A DNA stretch of 64,000 nt from JAIRNF01 sp031551125 (GCA_031551125.1 JAVBOB010000001.1:124001-188000), one strand, 5' to 3'. Numbered from the stretch's first letter, positions 40,912-49,864 are shown. Numbers and translations are program-made. The notes: generated from the sequence alone by a model not told the origin.

Positions 40912-42429
40912 GTGAAAAAAATAAAAAAAGCCCTTGTATCAGCTTACAGCAAAGATAAGCTCGATGTTATTGTTAAGGAGTTAAACCGCTTAGGCGTTCA
41001 ACTTTACTCAACCGGAGGGACAGGCACATTTATTAAAGATTTAGGGATTGAGGTAAGCTTAGTGGAAAATCTCACCGGCTATCCTTCCATTTTGGGCGGA
41101 CGTGTAAAAACATTGCATCCGAAAGTATTTGGTGGTATTTTAACCCGTGAGGGAAATACAGGCGACCAAAAAGAGCTGGAGCAATTTGATATTCCCGAAT
41201 TTGACCTTGTGTTGGTTGACCTTTACCCCTTTGAGGAAACGCTGGCAAAGGGCGGAACGCATGAAGAGATTATAGAGAAGGTAGATATAGGCGGCATTTC
41301 GTTAATTCGTGCAGCAGCGAAGAACTACAAGAGCGTGGTGGTAGTGCCGTCACGTGATTGTTATGACGAGCTGCTTCACATTTTGCAAAACCAAAACGGC
41401 GAGACATCGCTTGAACAGCGTGCACATTTTGCTGCACAGGCGTTCAACGTATCATCGGGTTATGACACGGCTATATTCGGTTACTTTAACCGTGAGGCCA
41501 AGCTGCCCGTATTTAAGCAAAGTATTAGCGAGCATTCCGTACTTCGTTATGGAGAGAACCCCCATCAGCAGGCGATGTTCTTTGGTCGGTTCGACGATAT
41601 GTTCGAGAAGCTATGGGGAAAAGAAATTTCATACAACAACCTGTTGGATGTTGATGCGGCAGTAGCGTTGATTCAGGAGTTCAATGAGCCAACCTTTGCC
41701 GTTATAAAGCATAACAACGCTTGCGGCTGCGCATCACGCCCCACCTTACTCGAAGCGTGGAAGGATGCGTTGGCGGGTGACCCCGTTTCGGCATTTGGCG
41801 GTATTTTGGTTGCCAACCGCGGAATTGATAAGGCTTGCGCCGAAGAGCTGAATAAGCTGTTCTTTGAGCTCATTATAGCGCCGGATTATAGCACGGACGC
41901 GTTGGAAATACTTCAGTCGAAGAAAAACCGTATTATTCTTAAGGCAAAAGATTTGACGTTACCCAAGCAGCAGTTTCGTTCGTTACTGAACGGCGTGGTG
42001 CTGCAAGACCGTGATACTAAGCTGGGCGGAGCCGAAGGCTTTACCGTGGCTACCAAGAAGCAACCAACAGATAAGGAGATAAAAGATTTACTGTTTGCCA
42101 ACAAGCTGGTTAAGCATTCAAAGTCTAACACTATTGTGCTGGCAAAGGGCGGTATGTTGCTGGCCAGCGGTGTGGGACAAACATCACGTGTTGATGCGTT
42201 GAAGCAGGCTATTGAAAAAGCGGCTTCATTCGGACATTCAATTGCTGATGCGGTTATGGCCTCAGACGCCTTTTTCCCTTTTCCGGACTGTGTAGAAATT
42301 GCGCATAAGGCAGGGGTTAACACCGTTATTCATCCCGGCGGTTCGGTAAATGACCAAAAGTCGATTGACTATTGTAATGACAACAACATGGCAATGGTGC
42401 TTACGGGAATGCGACACTTCAAGCACTAA
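40912..42429 (+). CDS. purH: Bifunctional AICAR formyltransferase / IMP cyclohydrolase
   Basis: The 505-residue enzyme performs the last two steps of IMP synthesis. The N-terminal IMP cyclohydrolase (about residues 1-195) has VQLYSTGGTGTFIKDLGIEV, GRVKTLHPKVFGGILTR and GGISLIRAAAKNYKSVVVVP. The C-terminal AICAR transformylase has LRYGENPHQQAMFFG, TFAVIKHNNACGCASRPTL (KHxNxCG catalytic motif) and the terminal DAFFPFPDCVEIAHKAGV and IHPGGSVNDQKSIDYCNDN. It starts at GTG (40912). mreB follows after 144 bp. purH next to the mre cluster is a standard Bacteroidota neighbourhood. Confidence 0.96.
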   Translation: MKKIKKALVSAYSKDKLDVIVKELNRLGVQLYSTGGTGTFIKDLGIEVSLVENLTGYPSILGGRVKTLHPKVFGGILTREGNTGDQKELEQFDIPEFDLVLVDLYPFEETLAKGGTHEEIIEKVDIGGISLIRAAAKNYKSVVVVPSRDCYDELLHILQNQNGETSLEQRAHFAAQAFNVSSGYDTAIFGYFNREAKLPVFKQSISEHSVLRYGENPHQQAMFFGRFDDMFEKLWGKEISYNNLLDVDAAVALIQEFNEPTFAVIKHNNACGCASRPTLLEAWKDALAGDPVSAFGGILVANRGIDKACAEELNKLFFELIIAPDYSTDALEILQSKKNRIILKAKDLTLPKQQFRSLLNGVVLQDRDTKLGGAEGFTVATKKQPTDKEIKDLLFANKLVKHSKSNTIVLAKGGMLLASGVGQTSRVDALKQAIEKAASFGHSIADAVMASDAFFPFPDCVEIAHKAGVNTVIHPGGSVNDQKSIDYCNDNNMAMVLTGMRHFKH

Positions 42430-42560
42430 AAAGATAGATAAAAGAGCAAAGACGAATAGATTATAGAACAAAGATTGAAAGATAAAAGACTGATGCAAGT
42501 GAAATCCTTGTTCTTGTAATCTTTTATCCTTGTTCCTGAAAAAAGAATAGCAAACACAAA
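42430..42560. repeat. CAAAGA-family phrase repeat between purH and mreB
   Basis: AGATAAAAGAGCAAAGACGA (42433) and AGAACAAAGATTGAAAGATA (42463) are mirrored by TCCTTGTTCTTGTAATCTTT and TATCCTTGTTCCTG (42506-42538). The same words recur near 32840, 48600, 58980, 59080 and 62890. Confidence 0.5.
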
Positions 42561-42573
42561 AACATACACATAT

Positions 42574-43593
42574 ATGGCCTTTTCATTTCTCACACAGGAA
42601 ATAGCAATGGACTTGGGTACAGCCAATACCATTATCATTCATAACGACAAGATTGTTGTTGACGAACCTTCAATTGTTGCCATAGACCGCAACACGGGCA
42701 AAGCAATTGCCATTGGCGAAACGGCACGGCAGATGCACGGTAAAACGCACGAAAACATTACTACCATTCGTCCGTTACGTGATGGTGTGATTGCAGACTT
42801 TGACGCCGCCGAAATGATGATTCGCGGTATGATAAAGATGATAAGCCCCAAGAACCGTTGGTTTACGCCATCGCTACGCATGGTGGTGTGTATTCCGTCG
42901 GGAAGTACCGAAGTAGAAATTCGCGCGGTACGTGACTCGTCAGAGCATGCCGGAGGTCGTGACGTGTATATGATTTACGAACCTATGGCTGCTGCACTCG
43001 GTATTGGTATTGATGTTGAAGCACCCGAAGGAAGCATGGTAGTTGATATAGGTGGTGGTACTTCTGAGATTGCTGTAATTGCGTTAGGTGGTATTGTGTG
43101 CAACAAGAGTATTCGCGTAGCCGGAGACGGTTTTACGGCCGATATTCAGCAGTACATGCGCCATCAGCATAACATTAAGATAGGTGAGCGTACAGCTGAA
43201 GATATTAAGATAAACGTTGGTTCGGCGCTAACCGAGCTGTCAAACCCGCCCGAAGAATTTATTGTACGTGGCCCCAACCTTATGACTGCGCTTCCGGTGG
43301 AAGTTCCCGTAACGTATCAGGAAATTGCGCAATGTTTGGATAAGTCGCTATCAAAGGTTGAGGGTGGTGTATTGAGCGTACTGGAGCAAACCCCTCCCGA
43401 GCTATACGCTGATATTGTGCAACGCGGTATTTACTTAACAGGTGGCGGAGCGTTGCTGCGCGGATTGGATAAGCGGTTGTCGGAAAAAATCAACATACCG
43501 TTCCACGTTACCGAAGACCCGTTACACGCCGTTGCTCGCGGAACCGGAATTGCGTTGAAGAATGTTGGCCGATTCCCCTTCTTGAAGAGGTAG
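42574..43593 (+). CDS. mreB: Rod shape-determining protein MreB
   Basis: The 339-residue bacterial actin positions the elongation machinery. ATP-binding motifs of the actin fold are clear: phosphate 1 IAMDLGTANTIIIHND (about residues 10-25), phosphate 2 GSMVVDIGGGTSEIAVIALG (about 150-170), and adenosine motif IYLTGGGALLRGLDKRL. EPMAAALGIGIDV is also typical. It is the first of mreB-mreC-mreD-mrdA-rodA and shares the strand with purH. An unusual feature is the REP-like repeat between mreB and mreC, which might separate their expression. Confidence 0.97.
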   Translation: MAFSFLTQEIAMDLGTANTIIIHNDKIVVDEPSIVAIDRNTGKAIAIGETARQMHGKTHENITTIRPLRDGVIADFDAAEMMIRGMIKMISPKNRWFTPSLRMVVCIPSGSTEVEIRAVRDSSEHAGGRDVYMIYEPMAAALGIGIDVEAPEGSMVVDIGGGTSEIAVIALGGIVCNKSIRVAGDGFTADIQQYMRHQHNIKIGERTAEDIKINVGSALTELSNPPEEFIVRGPNLMTALPVEVPVTYQEIAQCLDKSLSKVEGGVLSVLEQTPPELYADIVQRGIYLTGGGALLRGLDKRLSEKINIPFHVTEDPLHAVARGTGIALKNVGRFPFLKR

Positions 43594-43607
43594 TAGTTAA
43601 TCAGTAT

Positions 43608-43680
43608 CGTCATTGCGAGGCGTTTTTTGCCGAAGCAATCTGTATATTCGATAGATTGCTTCGCTTCGCTCGCAATGATG
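43608..43680. repeat. REP-like palindrome, copy 7 (GGCGTTTTTTGCC subtype), inside the mre operon
   Basis: CGTCATTGCGAGGCGTTTTT then TGCCGAAGCAATCTG is mirrored by AGATTGCTTCGCTTCGCTCG and CAATGATG. It occupies most of the 114-bp gap between mreB and mreC. Confidence 0.9.
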
Positions 43681-43707
43681 CTTAGCCTTTAAAGCATAGT
43701 TTAGCAA

Positions 43708-44532
43708 GTGAATACCCTAATCCGATTTTTGCTAAGGTACCATACGCTACTCCTTTTTTTGTTACTACAAGGGGTAGCGGTTACGCTTATTGTGCGTACA
43801 AGTACCTACCAGCAGGCGGAGGTAATGGGTACTGTTCAGGTAGTAAGGTCGTGGGTGTATGATGGAATTGCTGATTTAACGGCATACTTTTCATTGCGGA
43901 AAGAGAACGAACGGTTACAGGGAGAAAACACGCTACTCCGCAACCAGCTGAACGAATACCTTACTTCTGATACTATAAGAACCGTTCAGCAGTATGATAC
44001 GGTACTGAAAGAATCGTTTACCTACATGTCTGCACGTGTAGTGCAAAGCACCACCAACCAACAACACAACTTTATTACCATTAATGTGGGACAAAAGCAG
44101 GGTGTAAAAGCCGATATGGCCGTTGTATCGTCGGCAGGAGCGGTAGGGGTTGTTACGAAGGTATCGGAAAACTATTCCAACATACTGCCTATTATTAATA
44201 TTGATTCGCATACCAGCGCCAAGCTGTTGCGCACAAACTGCTCCGGAACGTTATTATGGAAAGGGGGAGCGTACAGGGAGGTCAACCTAACAGATATTCC
44301 TCAGCACATTGATGTACAAAAGGGAGATACAGTTGTAACAAGCGGATTTTCGCTTATTTTTCCACAGGGTATAATGCTGGGAACTGTGGAGAATTTTGAA
44401 ATAAAGAAAGGTAACTTTTACGAAATAAGAGTTGCCCTTAGCGTTGATTTTAAGCGGCTACAAGATGTGTACGTGTTAAAATCAGCTGGATATCCGGAGA
44501 TTGATTCGTTATCCGTAGGAGGGTACAAATGA
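43708..44532 (+). CDS. mreC: Rod shape-determining protein MreC
   Basis: The 274-residue protein links the periplasmic wall enzymes to MreB. It has an N-terminal transmembrane helix (TLLLFLLLQGVAVTLIV), a coiled coil around residues 65-95 (LRKENERLQGENTLLRNQLN), and two beta-barrel-like halves with YMSARVVQSTTNQQHNFITI, GVKADMAVVSSAGAVGVVTK and KGDTVVTSGFSLIFPQGIM. It starts at GTG (43708); mreD starts 4 bp before its stop (ATGA overlap), implying coupled translation. Confidence 0.94.
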   Translation: MNTLIRFLLRYHTLLLFLLLQGVAVTLIVRTSTYQQAEVMGTVQVVRSWVYDGIADLTAYFSLRKENERLQGENTLLRNQLNEYLTSDTIRTVQQYDTVLKESFTYMSARVVQSTTNQQHNFITINVGQKQGVKADMAVVSSAGAVGVVTKVSENYSNILPIINIDSHTSAKLLRTNCSGTLLWKGGAYREVNLTDIPQHIDVQKGDTVVTSGFSLIFPQGIMLGTVENFEIKKGNFYEIRVALSVDFKRLQDVYVLKSAGYPEIDSLSVGGYK

Positions 44533-45047
44533 ATATAAGCGTTGTAAAATATATAGGCATATTTGTGGTAATGATATTGCTGCAAGAGTTTGTATTCAAT
44601 AACATACAAATAGGCACGCTTCTTACTCCCTACATATACATACTGTTCATACTCATACTTCCTTTTTCATATCCGCCATACATGGTACTCATATCCGCCT
44701 TCTTGCTGGGGCTTTCGGTTGATTGCTTTTCCACAGGTATGGTGGGTATACATGCTTCTGCATGTCTTACTATGGGCTATGCGCGGAAATTTGTTTTCAA
44801 AGCCGTTCGTCCAAACGAGGATGATGATGGTAAGCTGGCTCCTACTTTTTACAGCATGGGTTGGCGACCGTTTCTTGTTTATACGGTAAGCTTGGTGCTT
44901 TTGCACCATACGGTCTTGTTCTTCTTAGAAGCAATGAAGTTTGAAAATTTCTTACACACCGTACTTCGTATTCTGTTTAGCGTTATACTCTCTACGCTAC
45001 TGATAGTTCTATTTGAGTTTGCCTTCTTTCGAAGGCCACACCACTAA
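44529..45047 (+). CDS. mreD: Rod shape-determining protein MreD
   Basis: The 172-residue membrane protein has about five hydrophobic helices (YIGIFVVMILLQEFVF, YIYILFILILPF, MVLISAFLLGLSVDCFSTGM). The LGLSVDCFSTGMVGIHASA segment matches the conserved MreD G-L-x-x-D-x-x-x-x-x-x-G-x-x-x-x pattern. The start overlaps the end of mreC by 4 bp, and mrdA follows after 12 bp, so mreC-mreD-mrdA are probably one transcript. Confidence 0.9.
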   Translation: MNISVVKYIGIFVVMILLQEFVFNNIQIGTLLTPYIYILFILILPFSYPPYMVLISAFLLGLSVDCFSTGMVGIHASACLTMGYARKFVFKAVRPNEDDDGKLAPTFYSMGWRPFLVYTVSLVLLHHTVLFFLEAMKFENFLHTVLRILFSVILSTLLIVLFEFAFFRRPHH

Positions 45048-45059
45048 AACCAGTACGCT

Positions 45060-46919
45060 ATGCAAGTTGGGGTAGAGAAAAGAAACATCATTATAGTGGT
45101 GTTTACGCTGGTAGCAGTGGTTTTGCTAATACGGCTACTTAGCTTACAGGTGTTTGATGACTACTATAAGCAGGCGGCAAGCAACAACGCGTTTTACAAT
45201 GAGGTGCAGTATCCGGCACGCGGGTTGATATACGACCGTAACGGGAAAGAGCTGGTGGTAAACCGAACAGTTTATGATATTATGGCTATTCCTCGGGAGG
45301 TAAAGGATGTTGACTCCGCTGAAATATGCCGTGCGCTTAAAGTTGACTTGTCCACCTTACGCCAGCTATTTGCCGAAGTGGATAAGAAAAAGAAGGGTGC
45401 TTCCGGCTACCAGTTTGTAACCTTTATGAAGCAGGTTCCTGCGGAAACCTATGCGCTGTTTCAGGAAAAATCGTTCAAGTTCCATGGTTTTTATACGCAG
45501 GTGCGTACCAGTCGCAGCTACGTGCGCAACATATCCGGAAACTTGCTGGGTTATATTGGTGAAGTAGATAAGGAAGCCATACAAAAAAATCCCTACTATC
45601 AGCAAGGCGACTATATTGGGAAAACCGGAATAGAAGAGTCGTATGAAGATGTGCTTAGAGGTAAGAAAGGTGTAAGTATTTACCTCCGTGATGTACACAA
45701 CCGCATTAAGCAGCCGTACAACAACGGGGAAAGCGATAGCGCTGCCGTTGCCGGAAAAAGCATAGTCTGTACCATTGACGGAGATTTGCAGGAGTATGCT
45801 GAACGGTTAATGGTGAATAAAATAGGCAGTATTGTTGCTATTGAACCGGCAACGGGAGAGATTTTGAGTATGGTTTCCAGCCCCGGATTTTCTCCTGCAT
45901 TGCTGATGACACCGGAGAGGGGAGCAAACTATGACATGCTTTCTCGTGATAAGTATAAGCCTATGTTCAATCGGGCTATCATGTCATCCATGAATCCGCC
46001 CGGCTCTACTTTTAAGCTGGCTAATGCGCTTATTGGTTTACAGGAAGGGGTGGTAACACCTGATACGCGATATGGCTGCTCAATGGGCTATAAGGTTGGT
46101 AGGGGGGTGGGATGCCACGCGCATCCGTCACCGTTGGATATGGAACATTCTATCATGATGTCGTGTAACGCATACTACTGCCACGTTTTTCGCAATATTA
46201 TCGACAATCCGAAATATGGTGGAGAGGAAGGAGGCTTGGAGCGTTGGGTGGACTATGTGGAGTCGTTTGGTTTTGGACCTAAGCTGGGAACCGATTTAGT
46301 GGGAGAAAGAAGTGGTAAAGTTCCCAGCGTGAGTTCCTACGATAAGATTCATAGAAAAGGCAACTGGAAATCGTTAACCATTATATCGCTGGCTATTGGT
46401 CAGGGCGAGATAGGGGCTACGCCTTTGCAGCTGGCTAACTTTTGTGCAATTATTGCCAACAGGGGCTACTACATTATCCCTCATATTGTAAAAGAAATTG
46501 AGGACGATAGTGTTAGTAGTAAGTATCATGAAAAGCACTACGCCAAAGTAGATTCAAAGCACTACGAAACAATAGTTGACGGAATGTATTTGGCTGTTAA
46601 CAGCCCTCCGGGTAGCGGGGCAACGGCATCGAGGGTACAGATACCCGGTATCAGCATGTGCGGAAAAACAGGAACTGCACAGAATCCCCATGGAGAGGAT
46701 AACGCGGTGTTCTTTTGCTTTGCGCCGAAAGATAATCCGAAGATTGCCATTGCCGTGTATGTTGAAAATGCCGGATTTGGTGGTACGTATGCCGCTCCCA
46801 TCGCCAGCTTGATGGTGGAGAAATACCTTACCGGAAAAGTGGAGCGCGCTTACATGGAGGAAAGCGTACTATCAACAGACTTAAGGTCAAAATGGGGTAA
46901 TAAGAAAAGGGCTAAGTAG
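45060..46919 (+). CDS. mrdA: Penicillin-binding protein 2
   Basis: The 619-residue class B PBP is the transpeptidase of the rod elongation complex. It has an N-terminal membrane helix (NIIIVVFTLVAVVLLIRLLSL), a pedestal/dimerisation domain starting at PARGLIYDRNGKELVVNRTV, and a transpeptidase domain. The latter carries the SxxK active site in NPPGSTFKLANALIG, the SxN motif in MMSCNAYYCHVF and the KTG motif in MCGKTGTAQNPHGEDNAVF. Length and order are normal. rodA follows after 219 bp containing ACATAGG-type repeats, so rodA may have its own promoter. Confidence 0.96.
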   Translation: MQVGVEKRNIIIVVFTLVAVVLLIRLLSLQVFDDYYKQAASNNAFYNEVQYPARGLIYDRNGKELVVNRTVYDIMAIPREVKDVDSAEICRALKVDLSTLRQLFAEVDKKKKGASGYQFVTFMKQVPAETYALFQEKSFKFHGFYTQVRTSRSYVRNISGNLLGYIGEVDKEAIQKNPYYQQGDYIGKTGIEESYEDVLRGKKGVSIYLRDVHNRIKQPYNNGESDSAAVAGKSIVCTIDGDLQEYAERLMVNKIGSIVAIEPATGEILSMVSSPGFSPALLMTPERGANYDMLSRDKYKPMFNRAIMSSMNPPGSTFKLANALIGLQEGVVTPDTRYGCSMGYKVGRGVGCHAHPSPLDMEHSIMMSCNAYYCHVFRNIIDNPKYGGEEGGLERWVDYVESFGFGPKLGTDLVGERSGKVPSVSSYDKIHRKGNWKSLTIISLAIGQGEIGATPLQLANFCAIIANRGYYIIPHIVKEIEDDSVSSKYHEKHYAKVDSKHYETIVDGMYLAVNSPPGSGATASRVQIPGISMCGKTGTAQNPHGEDNAVFFCFAPKDNPKIAIAVYVENAGFGGTYAAPIASLMVEKYLTGKVERAYMEESVLSTDLRSKWGNKKRAK

Positions 46920-47138
46920 GTCTATTGGTGAATGGTGAGTAGTGAATGGTTAATGGTAAGAAAATTCTTTTGAGGAGGCTTATGAGTTAATCGTTTAACC
47001 GCAAAGGTTTTCCAGGTAGGTGGTGAGGGTATAGTTGCTGTATTTTTATGTGGTTCTATGTACCTACTGTGCCTATGTGGTGAAAAGTTGGGGGTAGAGC
47101 AAAGGTGTAATAGTTAATTGAGTTAAATAGTATAGCTC
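46920..47138. repeat. Phrase-like repeats between mrdA and rodA
   Basis: Words such as GGTGAATGGTGAGTAGTGAA (46926) and TGTGGTTCTATGTACCTACT with GTGCCTATGTGGTG (47049-47082) belong to the ACATAGG family on the opposite strand. No gene or clear promoter box is visible. Confidence 0.45.
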
Positions 47139-48551
47139 GTGGCAAGAAGTAAAAGCATAGCAGCAACGTTAGATTGGTCGGTAGTATTTATCTACTTGGC
47201 GCTGGTGTTTATTGGCTGGATTAGTATTTATGCTGCCGTGTATGATGATGAGCACAGCAGCATACTTGACATGTCGCAGAAGTACGGCATGCAAATGATT
47301 TGGATACTGGCCGGCATGACCTTAGCCTTAGTTGTAATGTTGCTGGATGCCAAGGTGTACCCTGTTTTTGCCTATCTTATATACGGCGGCATAGTATGTT
47401 TGCTTGTACTTGTACTGTTTGCCGGAACGGAGGTTAACGGGTCTAAGTCTTGGTTTTCCATCGGCCCCGTGCGCTTACAGCCCGCCGAGCTGGCGAAAAT
47501 GGCAACAGCTTTGGCGTTGGCTAAGCTAATGAGTGAGCGAGGGTTTAAGCTGGGAAACCCATCGTACATCATGAAAATCGCTCTTATCATCATGATTCCG
47601 GTAGGGCTTATCTTTTTGCAGCATGACATGGGGTCTGCGTTGGTATTTGCTTCATTTTCTATTATGTTTTTCAGAGAAGGGCTATCAGGCTGGGTTATGA
47701 GCCTTATTGTTTACCTTATAGCCATGTTTCTCTTTGCTTTAGCTTTTGACCCCTACATTGTCTTTATTGTTACAGCTATGGTTGCGCTGGTGGTGTATGC
47801 TGTTCTAAGTCGACGGTTTTTTACCTCGTTTTTAATGGCGTTGTTGTTTTTTATATTGGTTTTTGGTGGTTCTTGGCTTGCAAGAAAAGCGGGGCTTACG
47901 TTGAGTAAGGAGTTGCTGGTGTTGGGTAGTGTAGCTGTTATAGGCGCATACGGCTTAATAAAGACCTTTCAAAAAAAGATACGTTACACCTACTACATCC
48001 TTTTGTTCTTTATTGCTTCCTGTGTTTACACATATTCGGTTGACTATGTAGTTGATAATATTCTTGAGCCGCACCAGCGAATAAGAATTGAGAACTTGGT
48101 AGGTAAAAATATTGACTTGCAGAAAGCAGGGTACAACGTACACCAAGCAAAAATAGCCATAGGCTCCGGAGGTTTCATGGGTAAGGGTTTTCTAAATGGA
48201 ACGCAAACGCGTTATAACTACGTTCCCGAGCAGAGCACCGATTTTATTTTTTGTACAATAGGAGAGGAGTGGGGCTTTGTTGGGTGTATGGTTGTTATTG
48301 GGCTTTACCTGGCATTGCTGATTAAGCTGGTGATGATGTCGGAGCGACAGAAAGAGCCGTTTGCCCGTATTTACGGTTACTGCGTGGCCTCTATCCTGTT
48401 CTTCCACTTTTTTGTCAATATTGCCATGACCATAGGGTTGGCGCCTGTTATTGGCATACCCCTTCCCTTTATCAGCTATGGGGGCTCATCGCTATGGTCG
48501 TTTACCGTGCTGTTGTTCATCATGCTGAAAATGGATGCTTCACGGTACTAA
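47139..48551 (+). CDS. rodA: Rod shape-determining protein RodA (SEDS glycosyltransferase)
   Basis: The 470-residue SEDS polymerase extends glycan strands with PBP2. About ten membrane helices are visible. Family motifs are GSKSWFSIGPVRLQPAELAK, LIFLQHDMGSALVFASF, the conserved YNVHQAKIAIGSGGFMGKGF and QTRYNYVPEQSTDFIFCTIG region, and the C-terminal PVIGIPLPFISYGGSSLWSF. The middle has an extra hydrophobic insertion (about residues 200-310), longer than in E. coli RodA and common in Bacteroidota. It starts at GTG (47139). Confidence 0.95.
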   Translation: MARSKSIAATLDWSVVFIYLALVFIGWISIYAAVYDDEHSSILDMSQKYGMQMIWILAGMTLALVVMLLDAKVYPVFAYLIYGGIVCLLVLVLFAGTEVNGSKSWFSIGPVRLQPAELAKMATALALAKLMSERGFKLGNPSYIMKIALIIMIPVGLIFLQHDMGSALVFASFSIMFFREGLSGWVMSLIVYLIAMFLFALAFDPYIVFIVTAMVALVVYAVLSRRFFTSFLMALLFFILVFGGSWLARKAGLTLSKELLVLGSVAVIGAYGLIKTFQKKIRYTYYILLFFIASCVYTYSVDYVVDNILEPHQRIRIENLVGKNIDLQKAGYNVHQAKIAIGSGGFMGKGFLNGTQTRYNYVPEQSTDFIFCTIGEEWGFVGCMVVIGLYLALLIKLVMMSERQKEPFARIYGYCVASILFFHFFVNIAMTIGLAPVIGIPLPFISYGGSSLWSFTVLLFIMLKMDASRY

Positions 48552-48564
48552 AGAATTGAAGATT

Positions 48565-48728
48565 TTTTATTGATTATTGAATAGTATTAGAACAAAGATT
48601 TTAAGAACAAGGAGCAAAGAGTTCACGCAGTTCCTAATTTATAGAATTTATTTTCTTTGCTCTTTGTTCCTTGTTCTTCATGTCCTTAGCCAATAATCAA
48701 TGTTCAATAAACAATATTCAATATAAAT
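48565..48728. repeat. CAAAGA-family phrase repeat
   Basis: AGAACAAAGATTTTAAGAAC (48590) and AAGGAGCAAAGAG are mirrored by TTTCTTTGCTCTTTGTTCCT and TGTTCTT (48651-48679), and ATTGATTATTGAATA (48570) by AATAATCAATGTTCA (48692). It fills the gap between rodA and the MazG-like gene. Confidence 0.5.
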
Positions 48729-49058
48729 ATGACAGTTGCTGAGCTTCAACAACAGGTTGACGAGTGGATAAAAACGCATGGCGTTCGCTATTTCAGCGAG
48801 CTTACCAACATGGCTATGCTTACGGAGGAAGTGGGCGAGGTGGCTCGCATTATTGCTCGTACATACGGAGAACAATCACACAAATCTTCTGATAAAGATA
48901 AAAACTTAGCCGATGAATTGGCCGATGTACTATTTGTGTTGGTATGCTTAGCCAACCAAACAGGTGTGAACTTGGAGGAGGCGTTTGCGAAGAACATGGA
49001 GAAGAAAACTCTTCGCGATGCTGATAGACATAAGCAAAACGAAAAGCTGGCGCAGTAA
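48729..49058 (+). CDS. MazG-like nucleotide pyrophosphohydrolase
   Basis: The 109-residue all-helical protein has the MazG/NTP-PPase metal-binding pattern: EEVGEVARIIA (E-E-V-G-E-x-x-x motif, about residues 38-48) and ADELADVLFVLVCLAN (D-E-x-x-D motif, about 71-86), with a conserved Lys/Asn tail (NMEKKTLRDADRHKQ). Enzymes of this short type hydrolyse (deoxy)nucleoside triphosphates or related house-cleaning substrates; the actual substrate is unknown. It starts the short run MazG-FAH, with the next gene 10 bp downstream. Confidence 0.85.
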   Translation: MTVAELQQQVDEWIKTHGVRYFSELTNMAMLTEEVGEVARIIARTYGEQSHKSSDKDKNLADELADVLFVLVCLANQTGVNLEEAFAKNMEKKTLRDADRHKQNEKLAQ

Positions 49059-49068
49059 AATTTGGTTT

Positions 49069-49686
49069 ATGAAAATTATCTGTATAGCGTGGAACTACGT
49101 TGACCATACAAAGGAGTTGCATAATACGGTTCCCCCCAACCCTGTTTTCTTCCTGAAGCCCGATACGGCCTTGCTACGAAATAATCAACCGTTTTTTTAC
49201 CCCGATTTTACAAAAAACTTGCACTACGAAACGGAGCTGGTTGTTCGTATTGATAGGGTAGGACGCAGCATTGCCGAAAAGTTTGCTCATCGTTACTATA
49301 GTGAGGTTGGAATAGGTATTGATTTTACCGCTCGTGATGTGCAGCAACAATGTAGAGAGCAGGGGCAACCGTGGGAAATAGCCAAAGCCTTTGATTTTTC
49401 AGCCCCGCTTAGCGCGCGTTTTATTCCAATTGCCGACTTAGGCGGAGACATATCAAACATTCCGTTTCATCTCAATATTAACGGAAGTACAGTGCAGCAA
49501 GGTAACAGCCGTGATATGATATTCAATGTTGATAAGCTGATTGCCTACGTATCGCAATTTATAACGCTAAAGATTGGTGATTTAATTTTTACCGGAACAC
49601 CTGTAGGTGTTGGGGCTGTTCAAATTGGTGACCATTTGCAAGCATACATTGCCGATGAATTGTTGCTTGATTTTGAAATAAAATAA
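49069..49686 (+). CDS. Fumarylacetoacetate hydrolase (FAH) family protein
   Basis: The 205-residue enzyme is of the short FAH type (hydratase, decarboxylase or acylpyruvase, including oxaloacetate tautomerase/decarboxylase). Metal-binding and family motifs are NYVDHTKELHNTVPPNPVFF, HYETELVVRIDRVG (E-x-E), YYSEVGIGIDFTARDVQQQ, AKAFDFSAPLSARFI and the end motif KIGDLIFTGTPVGVGAVQIG. Substrate cannot be told. I chose the ATG at 49069 (MKIICIAWNYV) because the upstream in-frame part overlaps the MazG-like gene and lacks family sequence. Confidence 0.88.
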   Translation: MKIICIAWNYVDHTKELHNTVPPNPVFFLKPDTALLRNNQPFFYPDFTKNLHYETELVVRIDRVGRSIAEKFAHRYYSEVGIGIDFTARDVQQQCREQGQPWEIAKAFDFSAPLSARFIPIADLGGDISNIPFHLNINGSTVQQGNSRDMIFNVDKLIAYVSQFITLKIGDLIFTGTPVGVGAVQIGDHLQAYIADELLLDFEIK

Positions 49687-49690
49687 CGAC

Positions 49691-49849
49691 ATGGCACACA
49701 GATGACGCAGATAGAACATAGAACAGAGATGAACACAGTTTTAAAGAATAATACAGAGTACACGGAGAAGCTACAGAGAACTACAGAGTCATTTAAATCT
49801 AAAAAGTAGAATCCTTTACTGTGTTTTATCTGCGTCATCTGTGTGCCAT
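49691..49849. repeat. Inverted repeat of the CACAGATGACGCAGAT phrase family
   Basis: ATGGCACACAGATGACGCAG plus ATA (49691-49713) is perfectly mirrored by TATCTGCGTCATCTGTGTGC plus CAT (49827-49849). The middle contains further words (ACACAGTTTT, ACAGAGTACACGGAG, CTACAGAGAACTACAGAG). The family recurs at 61650-61811 and 63190-63400. Confidence 0.8.
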
Positions 49850-49864
49850 TTTATAATACGTGCA

